64,000 bases of DNA, from assembly GCA_020845695.1 (NCBI GenBank), contig JADLFG010000079.1:120518-184517 (forward strand), in the 5' to 3' direction. The position numbers and the translations under genes were made by a program. Below the pieces are notes generated by a model. The model saw nothing but the letters and a program-made list of their open reading frames with translations. It searched no databases and was not told the DNA's origin. Of the stretch, positions 43,472-54,395 are shown in pieces. This DNA is from Thermoleophilia bacterium (GTDB taxonomy: Bacteria; Actinomycetota; Thermoleophilia; Gaiellales; Gaiellaceae). Each line of letters opens with the position of its first letter. Position 1 is the stretch's first letter.

Positions 43472-43885
43472 CTACGGCTCGTACTCGAACGTCTCCTCGG
43501 GGCCGAAGACGCGCTCCTTCAGCCAGCGCCGCGTCTCGGGGCCGGTGGCCGGGTTGTAGAGGATCCCGAGCACGAGCCCGGCCAGGAGGAGCGTGTTGCG
43601 GCCCTTGCGGGTGGCGGACGGCTGCGCCGCCTTCCGGACATGCGTCCCCGCCCCGCGCAGCTCGGAGATCACGGCCTTCAGCTCGTCCTGGAGGTCCGAG
43701 TCCGTCGCGAGCCTCCCGGCCAGCGCGCGGGCGGAGCGCTCGTCCGCGAACAGCTCGTCGTACATGTGCCGGGCCGACTCGTAGGCCGCCTTCACGTGCT
43801 TCTGGAACTCGTCGTCCTTCGCCAGCCGCTCCACGACCGGCTTCGCGGTCGCGACCGCGCTCCTGACCTTCGTGCCATCGGGCAT
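43472..43885 (-). CDS. Hypothetical protein with one membrane helix
   Basis: The 137-residue protein has a helical, charged N-terminal part (VERLAKDDEFQKHVKAAYESARHMYDEL) and one hydrophobic stretch near residue 100 (NTLLLAGLVLGILYNPATG), then a basic/acidic tail. It looks like a cytoplasm-facing membrane-associated protein seen in Actinobacteria. AAAGGA lies 6 nt before the ATG. It follows lon by 52 bp and may be in the same operon. I do not recognise a function. Confidence 0.7.
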   Translation of the reverse strand: MPDGTKVRSAVATAKPVVERLAKDDEFQKHVKAAYESARHMYDELFADERSARALAGRLATDSDLQDELKAVISELRGAGTHVRKAAQPSATRKGRNTLLLAGLVLGILYNPATGPETRRWLKERVFGPEETFEYEP

Positions 43886-43937
43886 CTCGCGTCCTTTCGT
43901 CGTTCCGCGACCGATTGTAGCCGCCCGCGGGCGAGGC

Positions 43938-46288
<2,351 letters not shown>

Positions 46289-46292
<4 letters not shown>

Positions 46293-46726
46293 GATCTGCG
46301 CACGACCCTGATCGGGACCGCGGCCGGCCGCTCGGGCTCGCGGCGCAGCGGCAGCGTGACGACGAGCAGCCCCCGATCGAACGCCGCCTCGGCGTCGGCG
46401 GCCTGCGCCTCCTCCCCGATCGGGACGTGCCGCTCGAACGGACCGTGGTCGAGCTCGATCTGGTGGTAGACGACCCGCTCGGCCGCCTGCCGGCGACGGA
46501 CGCCCGTGATCGAGAGAACGCCGTCGGCGACGCTCAGCTCGACGTCGGCGGGGTCGACGCCGGCGAGATCGCAGACGACGGTGACGGCGGGCGGATCGTC
46601 CGTTCGGTAGACGTCGACGGCGGGACGGAACGCCCGGCGGGCGCCGGCGAGGCGCCGGCCCTGCCAGAGCTCGGAGAACAGCTCCTCCATCTCGCTGCGC
46701 AGCCGGTCGAGGTCGTGAAACGACAC
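46289..46726 (-). CDS. Hsp20 small heat-shock protein
   Basis: From GTG 46726 the 145-residue protein has an alpha-crystallin domain (FRPAVDVYRTDDPPAVTVVCDLAGVDPADVELSV, LSITGVRR, GPFERHVPIGEE) and a C-terminal VPIRVV of I-x-I/V type. It holds unfolding proteins for refolding or for Lon. TACGAT lies 6 nt before the GTG, a leaderless start. No HAIR or CIRCE element is visible upstream. Confidence 0.92.
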
Positions 46727-46767
46727 CGGCTCATCGTAGCGCCAGCCGGGCGGCCTACAATCGCGCC
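46727..46767. promoter_or_regulatory. Divergent, interlocked promoters for hsp20-lon and the small membrane ORF
   Basis: The 41-bp spacer holds TACGAT (46738-46733, minus) and TACAAT (46756-46761, plus), each 6 nt from a GTG. The minus -35 candidate TTGTAG (46760-46755) is the complement of the plus -10, so the two promoters occupy the same DNA and should compete. Confidence 0.55.
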
Positions 46768-46902
46768 GTGGGCACGATCGTGAGGCGCGTCTCGCTCGCG
46801 CTCGGCGCGCTCCTCTACCTGTGGTTCGCGGCCGTCCGCTCGGCCGGCGCGGTGCGGGCGCGCAAGGCGGCGCGGAGGGCCGCTCGTGCGGCTCGAGCCT
46901 GA
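46768..46902 (+). CDS. Small 44-residue membrane protein ORF
   Basis: GTG 46768 to TGA 46902 encodes MGTIVRRVSLALGALLYLWF, one hydrophobic helix, followed by an Arg/Ala-rich amphipathic tail (VRARKAARRAARAARA). TACAAT precedes the GTG by 6 nt, matching the other leaderless starts. The frame overlaps the macrodomain GTG (46886) by 17 nt. The size, positive-inside tail and promoter support a real gene. Function is unknown. Confidence 0.6.
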   Translation: MGTIVRRVSLALGALLYLWFAAVRSAGAVRARKAARRAARAARA

Positions 46903-47386
46903 GCTCGTCGAGGGCGACATCGCCCGGCTCGACGTGGGCGCGATCGCGAACGCCGCGAACGACCACCTGTGGATGGGCTCGGGCGTGGCCGGCGCGATCA
47001 AGCGTGCGGGCGGCGAGGAGATCGAGCGGGAGGCGGTCACGCTCGGCCCGATCCCGCCCGGCAGCGCGGTCGCGACCGGCGCCGGGCGCCTGCCGGCGCG
47101 GTACGTGATCCATGCCGCCGTCATGGGACAGGATCTGCGCACCTCCGCGGAGCTCGTCCGGAGCGCAACCGAGAGCTGCCTCCTGCTCGCGGACGAGCTC
47201 GGGCTGGCCTCGCTCGCGCTACCCGCGTTCGGCACCGGCGTCGGCGGCTTCCCGCTCGACGAGTGCGCGCGGATCATGGTCGCCGCCGTTCGCGACTTCG
47301 ACGGCCGGTCGCTCGAGCGGGTCGTCCTCTGCGTCTTCGGCCCCGAGGCCGAGCGGGCCTTCCAGGCCGCGCTCGCGCCCGGGTAG
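46886..47386 (+). CDS. Macrodomain protein
   Basis: The 166-residue protein has the macrodomain ADP-ribose pocket: GDIARLDVGAIANAANDHLWMGSGVAGAI, GAGRLPARYVIHAAVMG, and SLALPAFGTGVGGFPLDECARIM. Members bind or hydrolyse ADP-ribose, O-acetyl-ADP-ribose or ADP-ribosylated proteins. GTG 46886 overlaps the small membrane ORF, so the two are probably co-translated. The asparagine pair and glycine loop needed for activity are present. Confidence 0.92.
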   Translation: MRLEPELVEGDIARLDVGAIANAANDHLWMGSGVAGAIKRAGGEEIEREAVTLGPIPPGSAVATGAGRLPARYVIHAAVMGQDLRTSAELVRSATESCLLLADELGLASLALPAFGTGVGGFPLDECARIMVAAVRDFDGRSLERVVLCVFGPEAERAFQAALAPG

Positions 47387-47439
47387 GGAGCGAGGGGAGG
47401 GGCGCCGGCGCTCACCCGATGCTGGCGTACACTCAGGCC

Positions 47440-47661
47440 ATGGCGTCGCGTGAGTACGAGGTGCTGCTGATCCCGGAGGACGAGGGCGGCTACAGCGTGA
47501 CCGTTCCTGCGCTACCCGGCTGCGTCAGTCAGGGCGAGACCCGTGAGGAAGCCCTGGAGATGATCCGGGAGGCGATCGAGCTCTACCTGGAATCGCTCGA
47601 AGCGCACGGCGATCCCGTCCCCGGCCCGGTCGAGATCGAGCGCGTCACCGTCTCGAGGTGA
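47440..47661 (+). CDS. hicB: HicB-type antitoxin
   Basis: The 73-residue protein has the HicB partial RNase-H fold: EYEVLLIPEDEGGYSVTVPALPGCVSQGETREEALEMIREAIELYLES. No C-terminal DNA-binding domain is present; this short form relies on another factor or acts only by toxin binding. TACACT ends 6 nt before ATG 47440 (leaderless). It overlaps hicA (GTGA). Confidence 0.9.
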   Translation: MASREYEVLLIPEDEGGYSVTVPALPGCVSQGETREEALEMIREAIELYLESLEAHGDPVPGPVEIERVTVSR

Positions 47662-47885
47662 CACAACGGCTGCCGGCGGTCACGCCGCGCCAGGCGGTTC
47701 GAGCGCTGGAGCGATGCGGCTGGCGGCTCGATCGAGTCAGGGGAAGCCACCACGTCTTCCGTCACCCCGAGCATCGGCATCGGGTGGTCGTGCCTATCCA
47801 CGCAGGCGACCTGGCCCGGGGGACGCTCACGGCGATCATCGAAGCGTCGGGCGTGGCCCGCGAGGAGTTCCTGAGGCTGCTCTGA
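47658..47885 (+). CDS. hicA: HicA-type toxin
   Basis: The 75-residue protein has the HicA dsRNA-binding-like fold with the catalytic His in VRGSHHVFRHPEH, then VVVPIHAGDLARGTLTAIIEASG. HicA toxins cleave mRNA and are neutralised by the HicB partner encoded just upstream. The antitoxin-first order (BA) is the less common arrangement. Confidence 0.92.
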   Translation: MTQRLPAVTPRQAVRALERCGWRLDRVRGSHHVFRHPEHRHRVVVPIHAGDLARGTLTAIIEASGVAREEFLRLL

Positions 47886-47896
47886 CGACACGGGCA

Positions 47897-47936
47897 GCGC
47901 GGGGCCCGCGCAGATCGAGAGCGAGGCCCGCCTCGC
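47897..47936 (+). terminator. Two adjacent GC hairpins after hicA
   Basis: GCGCGG-GGC-CCGCGC (47897-47911) and GCGAGGC-CC-GCCTCGC (47921-47936) lie between hicA and the next promoter (TAGACT, 47948-47953). They probably isolate the toxin-antitoxin unit from the sugar operon. Confidence 0.55.
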
Positions 47937-47959
47937 CCCTACGGCCCTAGACTGCCGGC

Positions 47960-48754
47960 ATGGCGGCGGGGCCGCTCAGGGGGCTGATCTGCGCCGGCGG
48001 CGAGGCGACGCGCCTGGGCGAGCTGACGCGCGTCGCGAACAAGCACCTGCTGCCGGTCGGCCGCTGGCCGATGATCTACTACCCGCTCCAGCTCCTCCAG
48101 CTCGCGGGCGTCAGGGAGGTGCTGATCGTGACCGGCCAGGGCCACGCCGGCCAGCTGATCGACCTGCTCGGGGACGGCAGGCTCGACGGGCGCGGCGGCG
48201 GCGAGCCGCTCTTCGACCTCGATCTGACCTACAAGGTGCAGACCCGGCCGGGCGGGATCGCCCAGGTGGTCGGCATGGCCGAGGGCTTCGCGGCGGGCGG
48301 GCGGATCGTCGTCTGCCTCGGCGACAACATCTTCGAGTACGCCGAGGTCTCGGCGATCCGGGAGTTCGCCGGAGGCGACGCGGGCGCGCTGATCTTCGTC
48401 AAGGAGGTTCCCGACCCCGAGCGCTTCGGCGTCGTCGTCTACGGCGAGGACGGGCGGGTCGCCGACCTGGTCGAGAAGGCCGGAGTCGTCGACACCCGCT
48501 ACCCGGCGCCGCCGACGAGCGACGCGGTCGTCGGCCTCTACTGCTACGACGCAACGGTCTTCGACGTGATCCGCGGCCTCGAGCCGTCGAGCCGCGGCGA
48601 GCTCGAGATCTCCGACGTCAACCGCGCCTACGCCGCCAGCGGCCGCCTGGCCGCCCGCCGCACGAGCGGCTGGTGGCACGACGCCGGCACGCACGAGGCG
48701 ATCGCCGAGATCGGCGCGCTCGTCGAGCGGACCGGCGCGAACAAGGTCGCGTGA
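47960..48754 (+). CDS. rmlA: Glucose-1-phosphate thymidylyltransferase-like nucleotidyltransferase
   Basis: The 264-residue nucleotidyltransferase has ICAGGEATRLGELTRVANKHLLPVGRWPMIYYPL, CLGDNIFEY, EVPDPERFGVVVYGEDG and the substrate loop GWWHDAGTHEAI. These match RmlA-like dTDP-sugar pyrophosphorylases, though the signature GxGTRL is GEATRL here and the protein is ~25 residues shorter than usual. It would make dTDP-glucose. TAGACT lies 6 nt before the ATG. It heads a four-gene operon. Confidence 0.88.
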   Translation: MAAGPLRGLICAGGEATRLGELTRVANKHLLPVGRWPMIYYPLQLLQLAGVREVLIVTGQGHAGQLIDLLGDGRLDGRGGGEPLFDLDLTYKVQTRPGGIAQVVGMAEGFAAGGRIVVCLGDNIFEYAEVSAIREFAGGDAGALIFVKEVPDPERFGVVVYGEDGRVADLVEKAGVVDTRYPAPPTSDAVVGLYCYDATVFDVIRGLEPSSRGELEISDVNRAYAASGRLAARRTSGWWHDAGTHEAIAEIGALVERTGANKVA

Positions 48755-49215
48755 TCGAGGGTCTCCTGCTGCTGCCGCTCGTGCGGCACGAGGACGGTCG
48801 CGGCTGGTTCTGCGAGCTTCGCCGCGACAGTCTGCTGCCGCGCCGGACTGTGCAGACGAACCTCTCCTTCTCGCGGCGCGGCGTCATCCGCGGCCTGCAC
48901 TTCCACGAGCGTGGCCAGGACGACCTGTTCGCGTGCCTCGCCGGGATGGCCCGGGTGGTCGTGCTCGACCGTGCGAGCGGCGAGGCGTGCTCGGTCGACA
49001 TCGGCGACGAGAACCCCGTCGCCGTCTACGTGCCCGGGCGCCACGCGCACGGGTTCGAGGCGCTGACGGACTGCCTGTTCGCCTACCACGTGACCGAGGA
49101 GTACGACCCCTCCGATCCCGACGAGCACACGCTCCCGTGGGACGACCCGCGGGTCAGGGACCTGTGGAGCACGACCGCACCGATCCTCTCAGAGCGCGAT
49201 TCCCGCGCGTCCTGA
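48751..49215 (+). CDS. rmlC: dTDP-4-dehydrorhamnose 3,5-epimerase-like protein
   Basis: The 154-residue cupin has VIRGLHFHERGQDDLFACLAG (catalytic His in LHFH), VYVPGRHAHGFEAL and CLFAYHVTEEYDPSDPDEHTLPWDDP. It is shorter than RmlC (~180) but keeps the active-site His. The GTG overlaps the rmlA stop. It epimerises the 4-keto sugar. Confidence 0.88.
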   Translation: MIEGLLLLPLVRHEDGRGWFCELRRDSLLPRRTVQTNLSFSRRGVIRGLHFHERGQDDLFACLAGMARVVVLDRASGEACSVDIGDENPVAVYVPGRHAHGFEALTDCLFAYHVTEEYDPSDPDEHTLPWDDPRVRDLWSTTAPILSERDSRAS

Positions 49216-49991
49216 TCACGGGGGCGGGCGGGCAGCTCGGCGCCGCTCTCGCCGAGGCGTTTCCCTGGGCGGAGGCGCTCGACCGGGGCGCTCTCGACGT
49301 CACACGGCCCCTGCCGCCGGGCGTCGGGCCGGTCGATCTCGTCCTCCACTGCGCGGCCTGGACGGACGTGGACGGCGCCGAGAGCGATCCCGCGGGCGCG
49401 CACGCCGTCAACGTGGTCGGCACGCGGCGGATCGTTGCGCTGGGCGCCCCCGTGGTCTACTTCTCGAGCGACTACGTGTTCGACGGGGCGAAGGGCAGCC
49501 CGTACATCGAGTCCGACCCGACCGGTCCGCTCTCCGTGTACGGGCGCACGAAGCTCGACGGCGAGCGGGAGGTGCGAGCGGGCTGGGTCGTGCGCACGTC
49601 CTGGCTGTTCGGCTGGACGGGCCGCAACTTCGTCCGCACGATGCTCGCGCTCGGCGGCGAGCGGGAGACGGTGCGCGTCGTCGACGACCAGCGGGGCTCG
49701 CCCACCTTCACCGGCCACCTCGCCGCCGCGACGCGCGAGCTGGTCTCGCTCCCGCACGGCCTCTACCACGTCGCGGCGGGCGGCGACTGCACCTGGGCCG
49801 GCTTCGCCGAGGCGATCTTCGAACAGGCCGGCCTCCCCTGCCGGGTCGAGCGGATCTCGAGCGCCGAGCTCGGTCGCCCGGCGCCCCGCCCCGCCCGCTC
49901 GGTGCTGCGCAGCGAGCGGCCCGGCACGCCACGGCTACCGCCCTGGCGGGAAGGGCTCGCTGCCTGCCTGGCGCGGCTCCCCGCCCGGTAG
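49164..49991 (+). CDS. rmlD: dTDP-4-dehydrorhamnose reductase-like protein
   Basis: The 275-residue extended-SDR reductase has VLITGAGGQLGAALAEAF, CAAWTDVDGAESDPAGAHAVN, FSSDYVFDG and YGRTKLDGE (YxxxK), all typical of RmlD. The start is uncertain. GTG 49164 is the only canonical in-frame start close by and overlaps rmlC by 52 nt. A CTG at 49212 would give a CTGA overlap like its neighbours, but it would cut into the first beta strand. Confidence 0.87.
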   Translation: MEHDRTDPLRARFPRVLITGAGGQLGAALAEAFPWAEALDRGALDVTRPLPPGVGPVDLVLHCAAWTDVDGAESDPAGAHAVNVVGTRRIVALGAPVVYFSSDYVFDGAKGSPYIESDPTGPLSVYGRTKLDGEREVRAGWVVRTSWLFGWTGRNFVRTMLALGGERETVRVVDDQRGSPTFTGHLAAATRELVSLPHGLYHVAAGGDCTWAGFAEAIFEQAGLPCRVERISSAELGRPAPRPARSVLRSERPGTPRLPPWREGLAACLARLPAR

Positions 49992-50002
49992 CATCCCCGA
50001 CC

Positions 50003-50998
50003 GTGCGGGTACTCGTCACCGGCGGGCTCGGCTTCATCGGCAGCCACTTCGTGCGCCGGCTCGTCGCCGGCGGAGACGAGGTGGTCGTGCTCGACCGGCT
50101 CACCTACGCCGGCAACCCGGCGAACCTCGAGGGCGTCCCGCACGAGCTCCACGTCGGCGACATCGCGAACGCCGGGGATGTGGAGCGGGCGGCGGCGGAC
50201 TGCGAGGCGATCGTCAACTTCGCCGCCGAGACGCACGTCGACCGCTCGCTGCTCGGCGCGGCGGAGTTCATCCACACCGACGTGCACGGCAGCTACGTGC
50301 TGCTCGAGCACGCGCGAGCGGCCGGCAGCAGGCTCGTGCAGGTCTCGACCGACGAGGTCTACGGCGACGTGCCGGCCGGCGCCTCCTCCGCCGAGTCCGA
50401 CCCGCTGCGGCCCTCGAGCCCGTACGCGGCCGCCAAGGCGGGCGGCGACCTGCTCGTGCTCGCCCACGTGCGCACGTTCGGGGTCGACGCCGTGATCACC
50501 CGCGGCTCGAACACGTACGGGCCGAACCAGTACCCCGAGAAGCTGGTCCCCCTCTTCGTCACGAACGCGCTCGACGGCCAGCCCCTGCCGCTCTACGGCG
50601 ACGGCCGTCAGACCCGCGACTGGCTCCACGTCGAGGACCACTGCGCCGCGATCGAGCTCGTCCTGCGCCGGGGCGAGGCGGGGAGCGTCTACAACGTGGG
50701 CGGGAGCCGCGAGCTCCCGAACGTGGAGGTGGCCGAGCGGATCCTCGCGCTGACAGGCGCGCCCCGGGAGCTCCTGCGCCACGTCGAGGACCGCCCCGGC
50801 CACGACCGGCGCTACTCGCTCGACTCCTCCCGGCTCGCGGCTCTGGGCTGGCAGCCGCGGTGGACGTTCGAGGACGGGCTCGCGCGAACGGTGGAGTGGT
50901 ACCGCGGCAGGCGCGACTGGTGGGAGCCGCTGCGCTCCGGCGAGCACTTCCGCGCCTACGCCGAGCGCCAGTACGGCCGGCGCCTCGGGCAGGGATAG
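50003..50998 (+). CDS. rmlB: dTDP-glucose 4,6-dehydratase
   Basis: The 331-residue protein has VLVTGGLGFIGSHFVRRLV, NFAAETHVDRSL, STDEVYGDV, YAAAKAGGDLL (YxxxK), RGSNTYGPNQYPEKLVPLF and RDWLHVEDHC, the canonical RmlB sequence. It oxidises and dehydrates dTDP-glucose to the 4-keto-6-deoxy sugar. GTG 50003 follows the rmlD stop by 11 nt, and TAGCAT lies 8 nt before it. With rmlA, C and D this supplies dTDP-L-rhamnose or a related deoxysugar. Confidence 0.95.
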   Translation: MRVLVTGGLGFIGSHFVRRLVAGGDEVVVLDRLTYAGNPANLEGVPHELHVGDIANAGDVERAAADCEAIVNFAAETHVDRSLLGAAEFIHTDVHGSYVLLEHARAAGSRLVQVSTDEVYGDVPAGASSAESDPLRPSSPYAAAKAGGDLLVLAHVRTFGVDAVITRGSNTYGPNQYPEKLVPLFVTNALDGQPLPLYGDGRQTRDWLHVEDHCAAIELVLRRGEAGSVYNVGGSRELPNVEVAERILALTGAPRELLRHVEDRPGHDRRYSLDSSRLAALGWQPRWTFEDGLARTVEWYRGRRDWWEPLRSGEHFRAYAERQYGRRLGQG

Positions 50999-51084
50999 CG
51001 CCACCCTCCGGCGAACCACGGCTCACGAATCCCTAACGAGCTTGCGCTACCCTCGATCCGAGGTACGGGCCGATCCGCCTCGCC

Positions 51085-52674
51085 ATGCGCCGCCTGCTGA
51101 TACTCGCCGCTGTTCTCGCCGCCGCCGTGGCTGTCCCGGGCCCAGCCGCCGGCACGACGTTCGTCTTCACGGGCCAGGGCTGGGGGCACGGGGTCGGGCT
51201 GGCCCAGTACGGGGCGCTCGGCTTCGCCGAGCACGGCTGGACGCACGAGCAGATCCTCGCCCACTACTACCCGGGCACGGAGCTCGCCCGGACCGGGAAG
51301 GCGCGGATCCGCGTGCTGCTCGCCTCGGGCAGGCAGTCGCTCGAGCTCGGCTCCGAGGCCCCGTTCCGGGTCACCGACGCGAACGGAACGCTCGAGCTGC
51401 CCGCGGGGACGTACACGATCGGCGCGGGATTGACGCTCGCGACCGGCGGGCAGGCCCGCCAGCTCGTCTCGCCGGTCCGTTTCTCGCCAGGCCCGAGACC
51501 GCTCCGGCTCGGCCGGCCGTACGGAGGCGCGATCGTCGTCACGGTCGCGGACGGCGGCCTGATGGCGGTCAACGACGTCGGTCTCGAGAAGTACGTGCGC
51601 GGCGTGATCGCCCGCGAGATGCCAGCCGAGTGGCACGCGGAGGCGCTCGCGGCGCAGGCGATCGCCGCCCGCACGTACGCGCTCGCAAGCCGCGAGCAGG
51701 ACGGCGCGTTCGACGTCTACGCCGACACGCGCAGCCAGGTCTACGGGGGCATCGAGGCCGAGCATCCGCGCACGAACGCGGCGGTCGCCGCGACGCGACG
51801 CACGGTGGTGCGCTACCAGGGGAAGATCGCGTGGACTTTCTTCTCGGCCAGCTCCGGCGGGCGCACAGCCGCGATCGAGGACGCCTGGGCGGGCTCGGAG
51901 CCGGTCCCCTACCTCGTGGCGGTCGAGGATCCCTACGACGCGGAGACGTCGCCGTTCCACACGTGGGGGCCGGTCGGCTTCACCGAGAGCGAGCTGCGCG
52001 CGAAGCTCGGCTCGAAGCTGCCCGACGGCCTGACCGGGCTCGCCGTCGAGCTGAACGCATCCGGTAGGGTCGCGTCGGTGATCGCGACCGGCGCGGGCGG
52101 CACGACCGAGATTCCCGGCTCGACGATGCGCACCGCGCTCGGGCTGCGCTCGACGTGGTTCGCGATCGAGGCGCAGGGAGCGCTGAGCGCGTCGGCGCAG
52201 CGGGTGGTCTTCGGGCAGAAGGTGAAGCTCACCGCCAACCTCGGCAACACCGCGAGGGCGGTCGTGGAGGCGCGGCCGGCCGGGGAAGCCTGGTCGGCCC
52301 TGCGCGACGTCGACGCGACGGCGCACGGGAGGATCGCGGTCACGGTGAAGCCCGCGGTGACGACCGTCTACCGGCTGCGCCTCGCGTCGGGGAGAGGCGA
52401 GCCCGTCACGGTCCGGGTCGAGCCGCGCGTCACGCTGAGCGCCGGCCGGCGGGCGTTCACGGGCTCGGTCGAGCCCGCGGTGGGCGGCGCGATCGTGACG
52501 ATCCAAGAGCGCGGTGCCGATGCATGGCGCGACGTCGCCGCGGGTGAGGTGGGGACCGACGGCCGGTTTGCCGTGCGGGTCCGGCCCGGGCCGGGCACCT
52601 ACCGCGCCCGCGTCGCCGCAACGGCCGGTCTCGCCGCCGGTACGAGCGCTGCGGAGACCGTGGGCCCAGCGTGA
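51085..52674 (+). CDS. SpoIID/LytB-domain secreted protein
   Basis: The 529-residue protein has a signal peptide ([23 protein letters not shown]) and an early [17 protein letters not shown] motif. A SpoIID domain follows at ~165-330 ([49 protein letters not shown]). Beta-rich repeats fill ~370-525. SpoIID/LytB proteins act on peptidoglycan glycan strands. The [13 protein letters not shown] block usually sits at the end of the domain; here it is N-terminal, a rearranged order. It overlaps the subtilase gene (GTGA). Confidence 0.85.
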   Translation: MRRLLILAAVLAAAVAVPGPAAGTTFVFTGQGWGHGVGLAQYGALGFAEHGWTHEQILAHYYPGTELARTGKARIRVLLASGRQSLELGSEAPFRVTDANGTLELPAGTYTIGAGLTLATGGQARQLVSPVRFSPGPRPLRLGRPYGGAIVVTVADGGLMAVNDVGLEKYVRGVIAREMPAEWHAEALAAQAIAARTYALASREQDGAFDVYADTRSQVYGGIEAEHPRTNAAVAATRRTVVRYQGKIAWTFFSASSGGRTAAIEDAWAGSEPVPYLVAVEDPYDAETSPFHTWGPVGFTESELRAKLGSKLPDGLTGLAVELNASGRVASVIATGAGGTTEIPGSTMRTALGLRSTWFAIEAQGALSASAQRVVFGQKVKLTANLGNTARAVVEARPAGEAWSALRDVDATAHGRIAVTVKPAVTTVYRLRLASGRGEPVTVRVEPRVTLSAGRRAFTGSVEPAVGGAIVTIQERGADAWRDVAAGEVGTDGRFAVRVRPGPGTYRARVAATAGLAAGTSAAETVGPA

Positions 52675-54299
52675 AGCTGGCCGGCCTCGCCGCCTTCGTC
52701 GCGACTCTGACGCTCGCGGCACCGGCGCTCGCCACGCCGGGCCGGGTCGCGGTGGGCGTCGCCGAGGGGGCGTCGCTCGAGGAGGTGGCCGCGCTCGTCG
52801 AGGTGGCGACGGGCCAGCCGGTCGACCGCGGCCTGGGAGCGCTGGACGCGCTCGTCGTCCGGGTCGCCGACCGCGACGCCGCGGTTACGGCGCTGGCCGA
52901 GCTGCCCGGGGTCGACTACGTCGAGCCGATCCGCCGCTCGCGCTCGCTCGCCTTCACGCCGAGCGACCCGCTGATTCTCTTCCAGTGGTACCTGACCGCA
53001 ATCCACGCGCTCGACTACTGGGCCGAGCGGCCGCAGCTCCCGGCGGTTCGGGTGGCGGTGATCGACTCCGGCATCGACGGCTCACACCCCGAGTTCGCGG
53101 GCCGGATCGCCGCCTCGCGCAGCTTCGTGCGCGGCAGGGCGACCGAGGACACGCTCGGCCATGGCACGCTCGTCGCGGGCGAGATCGCGGCGGCGATGGA
53201 CAACGGGCTCGGAATCGCCGGCGCCGGCTTCCCGGTCGAGCTGATCGTGGCCAAGGTGGTCGATCCGAACGGGCGGATCTCGACCGCGGCGGAGGCCGAG
53301 GCGATCCGCTGGGCCGCCGACCAGGGAGCGCGGGTGATCAACCTCAGCCTCGGGGGCCGCCGCGACCCGAAGACGCCCGCGAACGACACCTACTCCGAGC
53401 TCGAGCACGCGGCGATCGAGTACGCGTACCGCAAGGGGGCGGTGATCGTCGCCGCGGCCGGTAACTGCGACCTCGTCTGCCCGTACCCGTATGCCAGCTA
53501 CCCGGCCGCGCTGCCGCACGTGCTCGGCGTCAGCGCGCTCGCCCAGGACGGGACGACGCCCTCGTTCTCGAATCGAGATCCCGTCTACAACGATCTCGCC
53601 GCCCCAGGCGCCGGAATCGTCTCGACGTTCCCGTTCGACCTGACCGACCCGGCGTGCGCGCAGCCCGGCTACTCGATGTGCGCGACGAACCACCTGCGCT
53701 CCGGCCAGGGCACGTCGTTCGCGGCTCCGCTCGTGGCAGCCGCGGCGGCGCTCCTCTTGGCCGAGCGCCCCACGCTGCACGCGAGCCAGGTGCTCGCGCT
53801 GCTCGAGGCGAACGCGGAGGACGTCGGGCCGGCGGGACGCGACGCCGCCACGGGCAGGGGCCTCGTGAACGTGCAGCGAGCGCTCGGCGCGCTGGCGGCG
53901 CCGCTGCCGCCGGCCGACCGCTACGAGACCAACGACGACGCGGGCTCGAGGGCCCGCACCCTCTACGGCGCGAAGCACACGATCAGCGCCACGATCGACC
54001 ACTACGACGACCCGAGCGACGTCTACCGCACCTACCTGCGAGCCGGCCAGGGAGTCACGCTGAAGCTGGCCGGGCCGCCGGGCAAAAAGACGACGATCGC
54101 GATCTGGCGCCCGGGCACGACGCGGGTCACGGAGATCACCGCGCTCGCCGTCCGAGCCGGCTCGGTCGTCGCCTACGCGCGGGGGGCCTCCGCCTCGCTC
54201 GCGTACCGGATCCGCAAGAGCGGCTGGTACTACGTCGAGGTGAAGGCCCCCGCCCGCTCGGGCGGCGCCTACCGCTTGACCGTCCGCAAGATCCCCTAG
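52671..54299 (+). CDS. Secreted subtilisin-like serine protease (S8)
   Basis: The 542-residue protein has a signal peptide ([16 protein letters not shown]), an inhibitor-I9-like propeptide (~25-90), and an S8 catalytic domain with Asp ([10 protein letters not shown]), His ([10 protein letters not shown]), oxyanion Asn (VAAAGNCD) and Ser (GTSFAAPL). A C-terminal pre-peptidase-like beta domain (~415-542, [14 protein letters not shown]) probably anchors or targets it. Four to five cysteines suggest disulfides. It overlaps the SpoIID gene, so both act together outside the cell. Confidence 0.94.
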   Translation: MKLAGLAAFVATLTLAAPALATPGRVAVGVAEGASLEEVAALVEVATGQPVDRGLGALDALVVRVADRDAAVTALAELPGVDYVEPIRRSRSLAFTPSDPLILFQWYLTAIHALDYWAERPQLPAVRVAVIDSGIDGSHPEFAGRIAASRSFVRGRATEDTLGHGTLVAGEIAAAMDNGLGIAGAGFPVELIVAKVVDPNGRISTAAEAEAIRWAADQGARVINLSLGGRRDPKTPANDTYSELEHAAIEYAYRKGAVIVAAAGNCDLVCPYPYASYPAALPHVLGVSALAQDGTTPSFSNRDPVYNDLAAPGAGIVSTFPFDLTDPACAQPGYSMCATNHLRSGQGTSFAAPLVAAAAALLLAERPTLHASQVLALLEANAEDVGPAGRDAATGRGLVNVQRALGALAAPLPPADRYETNDDAGSRARTLYGAKHTISATIDHYDDPSDVYRTYLRAGQGVTLKLAGPPGKKTTIAIWRPGTTRVTEITALAVRAGSVVAYARGASASLAYRIRKSGWYYVEVKAPARSGGAYRLTVRKIP

Positions 54300-54395
54300 C
54301 CGCTCCAAACCGGCGCGCTCGGCCTGGGGACCCGCAACCGCAAACGTTCGGCCGGGCCGCCGGGACGGACGCGGGCGCGCCGTCCGGGTGCGGGC

